DNA from: Larix kaempferi
Taxonomy: Eukaryota > Streptophyta > Pinopsida > Pinales > Pinaceae
DNA length: 64,000 bases
NCBI GenBank assembly: GCA_027924585.1
Contig: BSBM01000865.1
Span: forward strand, 1,116,001-1,180,000
Direction of reading: 5' to 3'
Part shown: positions 45,359 through 56,540 of the stretch, piece by piece
How the letters are laid out: each line of letters begins with the position of its first letter
Numbering within the stretch: position 1 is the first letter of the stretch
Made by a program: the position numbers and the translations under genes
Notes under the pieces: model-generated
What the model was told of the DNA's origin: nothing
Databases searched by the model: none
What the model saw: the letters and a program-made list of their open reading frames with translations, nothing else

Positions 45359-45384
45359 CTATTTGAAGACATCCAAGGATGGGT

Positions 45385-45386
<2 letters not shown>

Positions 45387-45420
<34 letters not shown>
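45387..45420. repeat. (TA)n microsatellite
   Basis: About 17 TA repeats directly upstream (minus strand) of the exon at 45257-45358. Confidence 0.95.
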
Positions 45421-45423
<3 letters not shown>

Positions 45424-45879
45424 ATCACAACAAATATGAAATCTTAAGCTGTTATAAGGAAAACAAAACTATCCACAAACGTTGCTATCAACCCCTTTTT
45501 TCCTTGTTGTACTATCTTATGTGTTGAATGGGTCCCATTTTGTTTTTTTTAACAATAAAACAATTGAAGATTAATATTTAATGCTAAATTAATCAATTAG
45601 ATGTCAATAATAGAAAATTGGAATGATTTCATATATTTGAAGGTGTACATAATAGAAAATTTGAATGATTTCATACATTTCAAGGACGTTGTTGTTGAGA
45701 TGTCTCATCCTACCATAGGGGGGTCCACTAGGTAAACAATACAATAACATGTCCATTCATAGAGGGGGTTTAAAAATTCAAAGGACAATATATTGGCATG
45801 ATACTAGGGGTGGAGAGGGTTTTTTAAAACTTAGCATATAATATGATAAAGGATGGGGGGGCGAGGGGAGGGGGGAGGT
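45421..45879. other. AT-rich spacer with a dispersed-repeat segment
   Basis: A short tandem duplication, ATAATAGAAAATTGGAATGA and its copy, at about 45608-45680. The block 45705-45850 resembles 17550-17715 in element C. No gene. Confidence 0.4.
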
Positions 45880-46600
45880 TTGAGAGGGGTATAAAAGAAC
45901 CACAATTGTTTTGGCTTGTGGTTCATTCCCATCAAAACTGGTTCATTCCTGTGTTGTGGTAGAGGTCCAAGCCCGTGGTTCATTCATGGTTCATTTTTGG
46001 CCGGTTGTTCATGCCCCTCAGAATTGGTTCGTGCCCGTGTTATGGTAGAGGGCCAAGCTCGTGGTTCATTCATGGTTCATGCCCTTGAGACAAGATTTCT
46101 CCCATGATTCATTCCTGGTTCATGCCCATGAGGGAATAGTTCTCTTGTGATTCATTCCTGGTTCATGCCTGTGAGGGAATATTTCTCCCGTGGTTCATTC
46201 CTAGTTTGTTCCCGTGTTGTGGTAAAGGGTCAAGATAAGGCCCAACGTGAGAGGCTTAATGTTTGACTCTCATTCCAGCTTTGCTCTGTTTTTTTGGGTT
46301 TTTATAAGCTTCAGATATTTTCGAGGGTCATCCTTGTTTGAGGTAGAGGATTTTTTTATAACATGATGCATAGGATGCTTTTTTTGAGAGGGGTATAAAA
46401 TAATTTCAATTTTTTTGGCCCGTGGTTCATGCTCGTTAGAACTGGTTCATTCCCGTGTTGTGGTAAAGGGACAAGATTTCGCCCACTCTGAGAGGCTTAA
46501 GATTGCACTCTAATTCCATCTTTGCTCTGTTTCTTTTGGTTTTTCTCTGCTTCATATTATGTTCGAGGTTCAGCCGTATTTGAGACAAAGGATGTTGTTA
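45880..46600 (+). repeat. Direct repeats with GGTTCATTCC modules and TATA-like boxes
   Basis: Two large direct copies start GAGAGGGGTATAAAA (about 45883 and 46385). Inside the first, a module GTGGTTCATTCCTGGTTCAT with GCCCGTGAGGGAATAT is repeated about six times (45915-46215). A segment TTCCAGCTTTGCTCTGTTT with TTTTGGGTTTTT occurs at 46275 and 46517. The TATAAAA words could be promoters but nothing coding follows. Confidence 0.65.
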
Positions 46601-46989
46601 TCTAAGGTTGGAAACAATGTAAGCACCAACAATGGAGGAAGCAAAGGCAAGGTAAGCTAAGTAGTCGATGAGATAAGAAGTTACTTGTTCCTGTGCTTCA
46701 TGGTATCGAGGGTTTGTTTTGGTTCTTCCTATGCTTCATGCCATGGAGGGTTCGTTTGGGTTCTTCCTGTGCTTCATGTTGTGGAGGGTTTGTTCGGGTT
46801 CTGCTTTTCTTCAGTGTATGTTCAAGGGTCGTACTTCAGCATGTGCAGTCTAATGAGATCATGGTTTCCATAGGGGTCGTCTTCGTATTTCAAGTAAGTC
46901 CAATGAAAAAAAAATATGTACTTACTTTTAAACTAAGTGGAGTGGACTTCCTGATTTTCTTTAATCCTTCATGTTGTTTAAATAAAAAT
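46601..46989. other. Spacer with a 45-48-bp tandem repeat
   Basis: Three copies of GGAGGGTTYGTTYGGGTTCT with CTTCCTRTGCTTCATG at 46690-46805. No gene recognised. Confidence 0.5.
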
Positions 46990-47228
46990 CCTTCATGGGG
47001 TCGAATCCATCCAAATCTATAGAGTTTGCTAGTTTCTTTCTCCTTTGATGACTCAATACCATGACATGGTGCACAACATGGTGTTATCCCGCATTTATGG
47101 GGACGATCGGCCTTCATTGGGAAATATCTCCATAGATTTCATCTCCTCTTTCTTTATGAAACATGATCTCTATGAATTGATGACTTCCTATTCTAGATCA
47201 GAGTCATGGTTGCCAATGATAGTTTGCT

Positions 47229-47950
47229 TGATCGATCCCAAGACTTGAATGGATCGATCGACTATTTCCTAGTCCCAGTTGACTCCTTGGTCGGATCCTT
47301 GACTCGGTCGTCCCAACAAATCAGTTGAATTCACGACCGACAACACATGCCCGATAGTGCATGCCCGAAGGATCATCATACATGCTTGAGGGTATTTGAT
47401 GATTCCAGCACATGTCAGGTGACATTCTAAGCAGTCGGAAGTAATCCAAATCGTCATCAACGTGGCAATGATGTCTCTTCATATTCTTCTATATGGAGAA
47501 TACATATGATCTCTTTGCAACCATATTTTTTTAGCTGAAACGTGATGGGTATTTACCCAAGCGTCCGTCAGAATTGTATAAACACTTGTAAGCTCAAAGA
47601 TGAAAAAGAGGAAGCTTTTTGGTACTCTGCTCTTGATTGCATTAAGGTGAGTTCCTAAAGAGAAGGATTGATTGGTTCCTGAGGGTTCCTAAATTTGACC
47701 CCTTACGATGAATTCTCAATACAACCAGATTATTTACCCATTGGGTTTCTTCGTTATCAATTCTTGTCTCACATTTTTTTGTGATTGGGATTGTCTATTA
47801 AATTTTGTAGCTGTTTATTATCTGGTGTATGCTATTATTCATAGTTGTTTCTATGATCAAACTAGCGCTATAGGAGTCCGCCATAACATTATCCGACTCA
47901 GTCAGTCGACTCTATTGTCCCCTTGTCAACCTCATGGGAGACACAGATCA
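47229..47950 (+). repeat. 5' LTR of element H
   Basis: 722 bp, TGATCGATCCC...CAGATCA. Shares long blocks with 52597-53242 (for example GATGAAAAAGAGGAA and CCTGTGATTGGGATTGTCTATTAA-type segments). Confidence 0.9.
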
Positions 47951-47951
47951 T

Positions 47952-47963
47952 TGGTATCAGAGC
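47952..47963 (+). other. Primer-binding site of element H (tRNA-iMet)
   Basis: TGGTATCAGAGC one base after the 5' LTR. Confidence 0.93.
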
Positions 47964-48266
47964 CTATTTTCTCTAGCCTTGTTTAAGCACTACTTACATA
48001 CTTAAACAACATATTCCTATTTAGACATGCTCTAAGACTCATTCATCCAAGATACCTCTACATTCAACTTTTGATTATTTATCTGCTCACAACCCCAGAC
48101 CAAAGATGGCAGGTGAAGCATAAGGAAGTATTCCTAATAGAAAAACTAAACGACTAATTGAGCAAGCACTTGCTCTATAGCAAACTGAAATGTATGAGCA
48201 TTTCAATGAGATTCTTGCTCGACTCACCAGTTTAGTTCATCTGGCTCAGCTTCGGTTAGAAACCCA

Positions 48267-48785
48267 ATGAAAAATTCATTTGACAAGGCTAGCCCACTTA
48301 AGGTGCAGATGGACTTGGATATACCAAAAATGGAAGGAAATATCGATGTGGAATCTGTAGACAATTGGATACAACAATTGGAGTCCTATTTCTTTATGAA
48401 TCAACTTTCTAAGGCTGAGAAAGTCACCCTTGCATATTTGAAGATGTTGAATTCTCTACATTGTTGGTGGGAAAATATCTCAATGAAATATGATGAATAC
48501 AGTAATCCCATCGACACATGGGCTAAATTTGTTGAAAATGTCCGAAAGAAATTTTATCCCCACAAGTACATAGAACAAAAGTACAAAAAGTGGCAGCAGT
48601 TGAGACAATGGAAGGATCAAACTGTACATATTTATACTGATGAACTCCACCGACTAATGGCTCGAATTGGTGTTAGGGAGGTAGAAAAATTACTTTTTCT
48701 AAAATATATCAGTGGTTTAGCTCCTTATATCCAACAAGAGATGGGATTTCTCATTATTGTCACTCATGCAGACACATTTTATTAG
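48267..48785 (+). pseudogene. Ty3/gypsy Gag (retrotransposon gag domain) of element H
   Basis: A 172-residue ORF. Residues about 30-135 follow the retrotransposon gag family: VDNWIQQLESYFFMNQLSKA, then AYLKMLNSLHCWWENI, WAKFVENVRKKFYP and LRQWKDQTVHIYTDELHRLM, ending near LKYISGLAPYIQQEM. The upstream in-frame start region (ATG at 48107) is broken by TAA after five codons. A zinc knuckle of the type WCD-x-H-x4-WHDASKC lies further on (about 48996-49040) with a stop inside it. It would form the particle shell. The frame ends prematurely at 48785. Confidence 0.85.
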
Positions 48786-49179
48786 TAACGCCATCAAGCT
48801 TGAGATGAAATTGAAGGTGAAAGGACATTTCTCAACCAAATTGACTGGTTGACCTTTCAACAAGAAACCTCAGTTGACTGCTAACTCCGTCAATTCAAAA
48901 TGATGTTCTCTGACTACTACCCAGAATCCAGAACAAGGGAAGAAGCCTTTTAAGAAAGACAAGGGAAAATCGAGTAAGCAACCTCCTGTAGGAAAATGGT
49001 GCGACTAACACAATTTAGCTTGGCATGATGCATCAAAATGCAAAGCTCAGAACAAATTGTTGGCACATATGTTTACTTCCGACACAGCCGAAAAGACAGT
49101 TGTGGAGTCCGACATCGACTCTTCAACTTTAGTAGCATCAACTTCGACAACTCTCACAAAATCAACTATTGTTGACGAA

Positions 49180-49520
49180 GAGGAAAGAGAATGACTATTT
49201 CATACAGGGATATGGGCTCAGAATCGCCCATTGAATCTGATTGTGGACAATGGTAGTCAAAAGAATTTTTCCTCTTAAGAGATTGTGAAAAATTGGGTCT
49301 TATTACTATTCCTCATCTGCAACCTTACAACATTGGTTGGATGAAATATGGACAAGAACTCGAGATCACATGATAGTGCAAGTTACCTTACTTAATCAAG
49401 CCTTTTCAGGATGAGGTACTCTGCGACATCGCTTCGATTTTGGTAGTTGACATATTATTTGGGAATCCTTACTTGTGGGACAGACATGGAAGGTATCAAT
49501 CAAGACCACAAAAAGTTATC
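49180..49520 (+). pseudogene. Protease remnant of element H
   Basis: Around 49236 one frame reads NLIVDNGSQKNF, the retropepsin active-site region with D-N-G for D-S/T-G. Stops follow within 40 codons and no closing motif can be read without frame changes. Call rests on this motif and its place between gag and reverse transcriptase. Confidence 0.6.
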
Positions 49521-49689
49521 GTCAAAATTTAGAATCAATGGTATGGCATTCCTAAACGTCGACCCATACCAACAATTGAGATGGTTTCATCCAAGCAATC
49601 CAAGAAGCTAATTAACCATGCTCAAAAATTTATGTTGATAATGATCAAACCTCAACACTCCCGGAAGATCACAACAACCAATCGTCTCT

Positions 49690-51200
49690 CCACTGAATAC
49701 AACTCTCGAAAAAGCAGCAAGTTGATAGAATACTTGAAGAATACAAAGATGTGTTCAAATATCCAACTGGAGTACCACTACATTACTAGGTAAAACACTC
49801 CATTGATCTTGTTCCTGGTTCTTCATTACCCAATGCATCTATTTACAGAAGGCATGTTTTAGAAAATGAAGAAATATGCAGACACATTCAAGACTTATTC
49901 GACAAAGGGAATATTCGACCTATCTCCTCTCCTTATGGAAGTCCAGTCGTCCTAGTTCCCAAGAAAGATGAGACATGGTGCATGTGCATCAACTACAAGG
50001 ATGTCAATAAAATTTCAGTAAAGAATTGATATCCTCTTCCTATAATAGATGAATTACTTGATTATTTGAAAGGTGCTGAATTCTTTACCAAAATTGACCT
50101 CAAGTCAGGATATCATCAAATTCTCATAGAGTCCTCATATGTATGGAAAACTTCTTTCAAAACCAGGGAAGGTTTATTTGAATGGTTAGTCATGCCTTTT
50201 GGTCTAAATAATGCACTTGCGAATTTCATGAGATATATTGATGACATTCTTAGACCTTTTTTAGGGAAATGTGTCATTGTCAATCTGGATGACATCCTAA
50301 TTTTCAGTAGATCATGGGAGGAACATTTGTAGCATCTTCAGAAAGTGCTTAATGTTCTCAGATGAAAAAATATCTATTTGAACTTGGAGAAGTTCTCTTT
50401 TGAATTGGCAAGTATTAAATACTTGGGATATATGATAGAATCAGGGGGTATTTGATCCAACCCATAGAGGATATAAGTGATTAAGTATTGGCCCATTCAA
50501 ATAAGAATTTAAGAACTAAGGATTTTCCTTGGTTTGGTGAATTTTTATTGTAGCTTTGTGTCGGGATTCAGCCACATAGCATGGCCTATGAATCAATTGA
50601 CAAAAGGAGGTGGAAAGACGACTTTCACATGGACTACAATATAACAACAAGATTTTGAATAGCTTAAGAACAAACTTTGCACCACTCTACTACTTGTATT
50701 ACCTGATTTCAATTAGCCATTGAAATTGAGACCAATGCAGCTAAATATGCCACGAGTTCCGTGATTACGCAAGCAGGTCACCCAGTATCCTTCCACTTGG
50801 AAATCTTCAGTGATATCGTTTGTTAGTATTCTACCTACGAGAATTAAGTGTATGCCATTGTAAAAGCTCTTAAGCAATGGAGACATTCTATTTTAGGAAA
50901 AGAAACGGTCGTCCATATTGACCACAAGCCTCTATAGTTCGCTCCGTCACAGTCTAAGCTGCAGACGACGAGAAAAATAAAGTTGATTGGTTACCTACAA
51001 TAATTTTAGTTGGTAATTAAGTATCGAAAAGGAAAATCCAATGTAGCATCTAATTTCCTTAGCTAACTACCCATTAGTTCACTTCTTACAGTGTTAAGTA
51101 TGCATGGTTATGACACCATTACTTGGATGCAACTGTATGAAGACAACACTGACTTTTCGATGGTGTATTGACATCTCCAGATAGAATAGTCGATTTTTCT
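49690..51200 (+). pseudogene. Reverse transcriptase/RNase H remnant of element H
   Basis: Conserved blocks in order: RHIQDLFDKGNIRPISSPYG, SPVVLVPKKDETWCMCINYK, then at 50066-50332 AEFFTKIDLKSGYHQI, TREGLFEWLVMPFGLNNALA and the catalytic region VIVNLDDILIFSRSWEEHL (LDD kept, usual Tyr/Phe before it replaced by Asn). Further on, KYLGYMIESGG and FLGLVNFYCSFV, then RNase H traces. Stops are frequent (after ISVKN, after EEHL, several beyond 50360). This copies element RNA into DNA in active relatives; here it is dead. Confidence 0.85.
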
Positions 51201-51269
51201 CATCTACTACGTGAAGGATAACTTTCTTTACAAGCTAGGAAATATTTGTGTACCTTCTGGTGAGCACTG

Positions 51270-52584
51270 ATGGAAGATGGTTTAGGATGCACAATACAAC
51301 AAAATAACAGGACATTTTGGAGTGGTAAAGACACTTATCGTGCTCCAAAAGTATTTCTACTAGTCTTCACTCAAAGCAGATGTCGACAAGTACATGAATT
51401 CATGTGTGGTTTGTGCCATTTGCAAGCCATCAAACTGATGACAGAGTTTGTATATTCCATTATCTATTCATAGTCGACCATGGTAATATATTTCCTTCGA
51501 TTATTTGACTGGATATCCTATTACCCGACACTAGCATGATGCAATCCTGGTAGTGGTTGACATATTCTCCAAAATGGCTATCCTCATTCCTTGCAAGAAA
51601 ACCACGACAACCCAACAGACTGCTCAAATCTTCTTTGAGAATGTTTGATTGCAATATGGCTTGCTAAATTCAATCATATTCTACCATGAATCCAAATTTG
51701 TTAGCACATTATGGAAGATGCTTTGGAAACAACTCGACACACAACTGTTTATGTTGACAGTGTTCCATCCTCAGACTTATGGATAAAAGGAATTTGTGAA
51801 TCTCATGTTGGTATAGTTTCTTTGCATGTACAACCATAAGAATCACAAAACATGGGACAAAATTATTCCATACATCTACCATAGCTACAATCGAGCGGAA
51901 CACAATTCAATAGGAAAGACTCCATTTGAAATATGTTATGGATTTCAACCCTCAGTGCCTATTGCCTTGGTCAGCCGAATGAATGGATTGGTCAACACTA
52001 ACCATTGATAGAGAGAAATCATTAAGGCACTCAAGTTCAAGGACCAAGTGTGTGACATTCAGAAACAAGCACATGAGATGTTGCAGTGAGCTAGTGAAAA
52101 ATCCAAGGCCCGACACAATAAGCATTGTATTACTCATTCATTCAAAATTGGCGATCAGGTCTGGTCACATCTCAGGAAAGAAAGATTCAGTGACCCACAC
52201 ATGAAGCTGAAACCTTTATAATATGGACCTTATACCATTCTTAAGAAAATTGGGGAAAATGGTTTGAAGCTTAGCAATTCACCATACTTGGGTTTGCATC
52301 CAATATTCAATGTGGACTTGCTCCGACCGTATTTTCCACCATTATTGGAACAAACCAACTTATAGCCAATAGATCCGAAAGATATACACCCAGATGCTCA
52401 AGAACCTCCTGCTTTTGACACCATCATTGGACAACAAGTATGCCATACAAGGACACGAACAATACCCTTGCTTCAGGTGGCCAAGGAAGGACAACTCCCA
52501 TCTCAAGAAAAGTGGTATCCTCTCCCTGAATTAGAGCTCAAATTTCCTCATATGTGCGAGCAGGAAATGGGGACCATTTCCACT
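51270..52584 (+). pseudogene. Integrase remnant of element H
   Basis: At 51826-52008 the segment AEHNSIGKTPFEICYGFQPS is the typical end of the gypsy integrase core. Before it are traces of the core (ADIFSKMA-like near 51560) and after it the C-terminal region, FKIGDQVWSHLRKERF, YGPYTILKKIGENGLKL and LHPIFNVDLLRPYFPP, continuing to a final stop near 52585 just before the purine tract. Several stops and frame changes occur. Integrase inserts the cDNA into the chromosome. Confidence 0.8.
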
Positions 52585-52596
52585 TAAGGGGAAGCC

Positions 52597-53242
52597 TGAT
52601 CCATCTCAAGACTCGACTGGATCCATCAAATATTTCCTAGTCCTAGTCGAATCCTTGGTTGGATCCTCAACTCAGTCATCCCAATGGATCAATTGACTTC
52701 GCAATCGACGACACACGACCAATGGAACATGATCGACGGTGCATGTCTGACAGATCATCATACATGCCCGATGATACTTGATGATACCAGCACATGTTAG
52801 ACGACATTTTGAGCAGTCTGAAGGCATCCGATTTGCCATTGACATGGAAACGATTTCTCTTCATCTTCTTCTAGCTGGTGAATAGGGATAAGACATATGA
52901 TCCCTTTGTAACTATCTTTTTGTAATTGAAACGCGATAGGTAGTTACCCAAGCGTCCCTCAAAATTGTAAAAATACTTGTAATCTCAAAGATGAAAAAGA
53001 GGAAAATTTTTGGTACTTTGCTCTTGATTTCATTAAGACAGTTTCCTAAGAGAAGGGTTGATTCATTCCTGACGGTTCCTACATTCAACCTCCTACGACG
53101 ACTACTCAATACAACCAAAGTATTTACCCGTGGGGTTTCCCTATTATCAATTATTGTCTCACATTTTCCTGTGATTGGGATTGTCTATTAAGTTTTGAAT
53201 TTGTTTTTCTGGCGTATTCTATTCTTCATAGTTGTTTCTCTG
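52597..53242 (+). repeat. 3' LTR of element H, 3' end missing
   Basis: About 646 bp aligned with 47229-47875; the final 75 bp of the LTR, the TSD and about ten bases of target are missing at the junction with 53243. Confidence 0.85.
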
Positions 53243-53700
53243 ATCTATCTTTTGAATCATATTGGTTTTTCCACGGGGAAAATCCTCCTAGACCAATCCT
53301 CCTCATTAAGAATATTTTGGACCACCAATAGTCTAGTTTCATTTGGAAAATAGGTGAGGATACAATCCGCTCACTTTTCTAGTTTCCATCCATCGTGCTT
53401 TACTTAGATGAATTCCTTTTAGACCCACACAAAGATACTCTTCATCACCTCTTGATGAATTCCTCACCCTCATGTCAAGAATAACATATTCTTACAACTC
53501 ATCGATATACTTAGGAGAAAAATATTCAATAGAAGGAACTTGAACATTCTCGCCTTGATCCATGATCATAGGAGGCACATATAGTTTCAAGTTTTCAACA
53601 TTAACCACATAATACATCTGCATATATGTACGTAACTCCAACTAGAAAGAATTGTCACCAATCTTTTCCAAAATTTTAAATGGACCATACATGTTGGAGG

Positions 53701-54383
53701 TGTTGATGTATATGTAACTTCGGAATGTATTTCACATATATGTATATTGTATTCCTAAAGAGATGGTACTATTCCTCTATAAGGAAGTGTCGTCATTTAT
53801 ATTGTAAGTGTCGTAACTTATACTTGATGGGTTATTAGACCACCTTGTTTGGGGTCGGCCTTGTATAAGTCATGTGGGTCAAAGGGTTATTAGACCACCC
53901 TATTGGGGGTCGGCCATGTGGGTCAAAGGGTTATTAGACCACCCTATTGGGGGTCGTCCATGTGGGTCAAAGGGTTATTAGACCACCCTATTGGGGGTCG
54001 GCCCAGTCAGCATTATGTTATGTGGTTAAGTTCGAGCCTACATGAGTTAGGTAAAAAGGCAAGTCAAGTCAAGTATAAATAGAGTGCTGGAGGCACTCTA
54101 TTTACTCACTCACTTCTCACACATGCACTCAAGGAGGAGTGGCGCACTTATGGAGGAGGAGGATCTGCTACTAGGTTCTGTCTATCTCTTATGGTTGGTT
54201 GTATCATTGCTCTATCTATCTCTGAGGAAGTTATTGGGGTTTTTCACCTTTATGGTTTTCCCCAAGTAAATCTTTGTGTCTCTTGTGTGCTTGCATTATT
54301 GTCTCCATGATTGATATGCTGTACATGTTGTTCTGTCAGTTAAGATCCTAGATCAGATTGAAGTAAATTCTGAAAATTTAACA
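53701..54383 (+). repeat. 5' LTR of element G
   Basis: 683 bp with TATA box TATAAATA at 54074-54081. Holds one more 44-bp unit (CCATGTGGGTCAAAGGGTTA...) than the 3' LTR at 53870-54003. The 61-residue ORF just after the TATA box recurs in the other LTR and is not considered a gene. Confidence 0.94.
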
Positions 54384-54395
54384 TGGTATCAGAGC
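54384..54395 (+). other. Primer-binding site of element G (tRNA-iMet)
   Basis: TGGTATCAGAGC immediately after the 5' LTR. Confidence 0.94.
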
Positions 54396-54759
54396 TAGCA
54401 TGAAAGAAGGCATGATATGGCATGTATGACACTTGTTGCACTTACGATGCTAGGGCTTGATATAGCAAAAACCAGTCATCGTAGCACTTTCGCTATAAAT
54501 CCGTTTTGGCAAATTTTTCGGATCTGAAATTGTTACAAGCCGAAGCTAAGATCCCCATGTACCTGGTGTCCAAAGGAAAACCTCTAATTCGTTGTACTTT
54601 GTGATTTATGATCTGTACAATATAGGGTTTCTGCCTCTTCCAGATCTGAGTCAAAATCAGGTGACCTTGGGAAAAAGGTCATAACTTGGGCTAGGAAGCT
54701 CCAAATGAAATTTCGTGAAAAGTGAAAGGTAGTACACAGACTGTACTATCTCAAAAAAC

Positions 54760-55290
54760 GTTTTCAGAGGCCTAAGTTGAACCAGTGACACGTGTCACGC
54801 CGTACAAGTTAGCTCTACTATTTTATCCCATAAACAGGTCATGTTACGACACTTGGCATAACTCTCTCTCAGAGAGTCCAATTGAGTTCAGACCTATCAG
54901 GATGGAAAGATAACAGGCCGAGATATCTGAGGAAAAGTTTTCAGAGGCCGAAGTTCAAATAGTGACACGTGGAAAGCCGTACAAGTTCGCTCTCCTGTTT
55001 TATCCCAAAACAGGTCACGTTGCGACACTTGGCATAACTCTCTCTCAGAGAGTCCAATTGAGTTCAGACCTGTCAGGATGGAAATATAACAGGCCGAGCT
55101 ATCTCAGGAAAAGTTTTCAGAGGCCGAAGTTCAAATAGTGACACGTGGCAAGCCATACAAGTTCGCTCTCCTGTTTTATCCCAAAACAGGTCACGTTGCG
55201 ACATTTGACATAACTCTCTCTCAGAGAATCCAATTGAGGTCAGACCTGTCATGATGGAAAGATAACAGGTCAGGATATCTCAGGAAAATT
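54760..55290 (+). repeat. 176-bp tandem triplication in element G leader
   Basis: Copies start GTTTTCAGAGGCC at 54760, 54937 and 55113. Each contains GTGACACGTG, GCGACACTTGGCATAA-type and CTCTCTCTCAGAGA segments. Element A has the corresponding sequence only once. Confidence 0.93.
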
Positions 55291-55854
55291 TTTCAGACCC
55301 TGTGGATCAAAAAGTTTGGTGTTACACCAGAAACAATCAGGTACATATTTCTGTCAAAACAGAATTATTTTTTGAGTACCTTCATTCATGGCTTCCAGAT
55401 TTTAGGGCTTCGGAGAAAGTTGGAATTTTTGTAATCGGAGACCGCGGATGGATTCTACTCATAAAAATAGAAATTTAGAGACCAAGATCAGAATTTTTGG
55501 TTGGGCAGAAGGCCGGGCTTGATTAGACCCTAGTTCGGGACTTTGATCAGAAAAGGGGAAAATTAGGGCTTCTGTAAAAATGGGAATTTTTGAAATCTGT
55601 GACCATGGTTGGAAGCTCCTCAAAAAAATAGAAGCTTAGAGCTTTGGATCAAACATTTTGATTGGTCAGAAGAGTGGGCTTCATCAAACCCCAGTTCAGG
55701 GTCACTTCCAGTGAATCCAGAAGTTTCAAGGGAAAAATGGAGGAGGAGGATATGCTGCTAGGATAACACAATCATGATACTAATAAGCATGCATAGGGAC
55801 CAAGGATGAATATGAGTTCAAGAACAGGTAATTCAGGAAGCAAATATCAAGAGG

Positions 55855-55994
55855 GAGCACACTCCAGTTGCTCCTGCAAGAAAGCAAAGGAGCACACTCC
55901 AGTTGCTCCTGCAAGAAAGAAAAGGAGCACACTCCAGTTGTTCCTGCAAGAAAGAAAAGGAGCACACTTCAGTAGTCTTTGCAAGGATGCAGAT
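55855..55994 (+). repeat. 35-bp tandem repeat in element G leader
   Basis: Four units of 35 bp (starts 55855, 55890, 55925, 55960; GAGCACACTCCAGTTGCTCC). Overlapping ORFs are frame-shifting repeat artefacts. Confidence 0.93.
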
Positions 55995-56540
55995 ATTCAG
56001 AGGGAGTTGACCATCTTTCTACATTCCACAACAGAAAGGAGTAGAAGAAGCTACTTCAGATTAGGACTCTAGCATCTCCTGCAAGGAAGCGAAGACTCAG
56101 AGGGAGTCCACCCAATGAACAAACAAAGATAAGTATTTTAATTATCATTTCTTGCATATTTGTTTGTTTAAGTAAAATTGTTCAAAGATGTATATGCTCA
56201 TGTTCCTAGACTTAGGATATGTATTGTGCATATTAGAATAGTTACATTGATGAACAGTATACTACTAATATACATGGGTAAGTGGCCTATGGCACTGTAC
56301 AACATTCCATTGCTACTTATCTAGAATGAAACCTCTTTGCTGACATGTTGGGAGTTGTGCACACTCTTAACAATGTTCTGGTAGAGATTGGAAGGCATCT
56401 AGAAAGTTACGGGATATGGATAAATGTTGTATTGAAGCAATGGCTAAGATAATTGCATGACTGTATGACATATTTCTTTATGTGTAAGAATTTGTTCTGA
56501 AAACTATGATATGTTTTCTAATCATGCAATTTAACTTGTT

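Larger units (their letters stand above)
47229..53242 (+). mobile_element. Decayed Ty3/gypsy element H with truncated 3' LTR
   Basis: 5' LTR 47229-47950, tRNA-Met primer site 47952-47963, gag, protease, reverse transcriptase, RNase H and integrase in the gypsy order, purine tract at 52583-52595, 3' LTR from 52597. The 3' LTR stops matching at about 53242 and lacks the last 75 or so bases of its partner; the sequence then continues directly in gypsy J1. Every coding domain holds stops or frameshifts. Confidence 0.9.
46990..53691 (-). mobile_element. Ty3/gypsy fragment J1, split by element H
   Basis: Minus-strand gypsy pieces at 46990-47228 (3' region, matching 33842-34080) and 53243-53691 (pol C-terminus, matching 34090-34449 and extending further: NMYGPFKILEKIGDNS, then VENLKLYVPPMIMDQGE and a chromodomain-like YVILDMRVR segment). 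The sister copy J2 reads straight across the joint where H sits. K interrupts J1 after ATACA at 53687-53691. Confidence 0.75.

Noticed and set aside
54084-54269. 61-residue ORF found identically at 59847-60032
   Set aside because: Lies just after the TATA box within each LTR of G; the identity reflects the two LTRs, not a duplicated gene.
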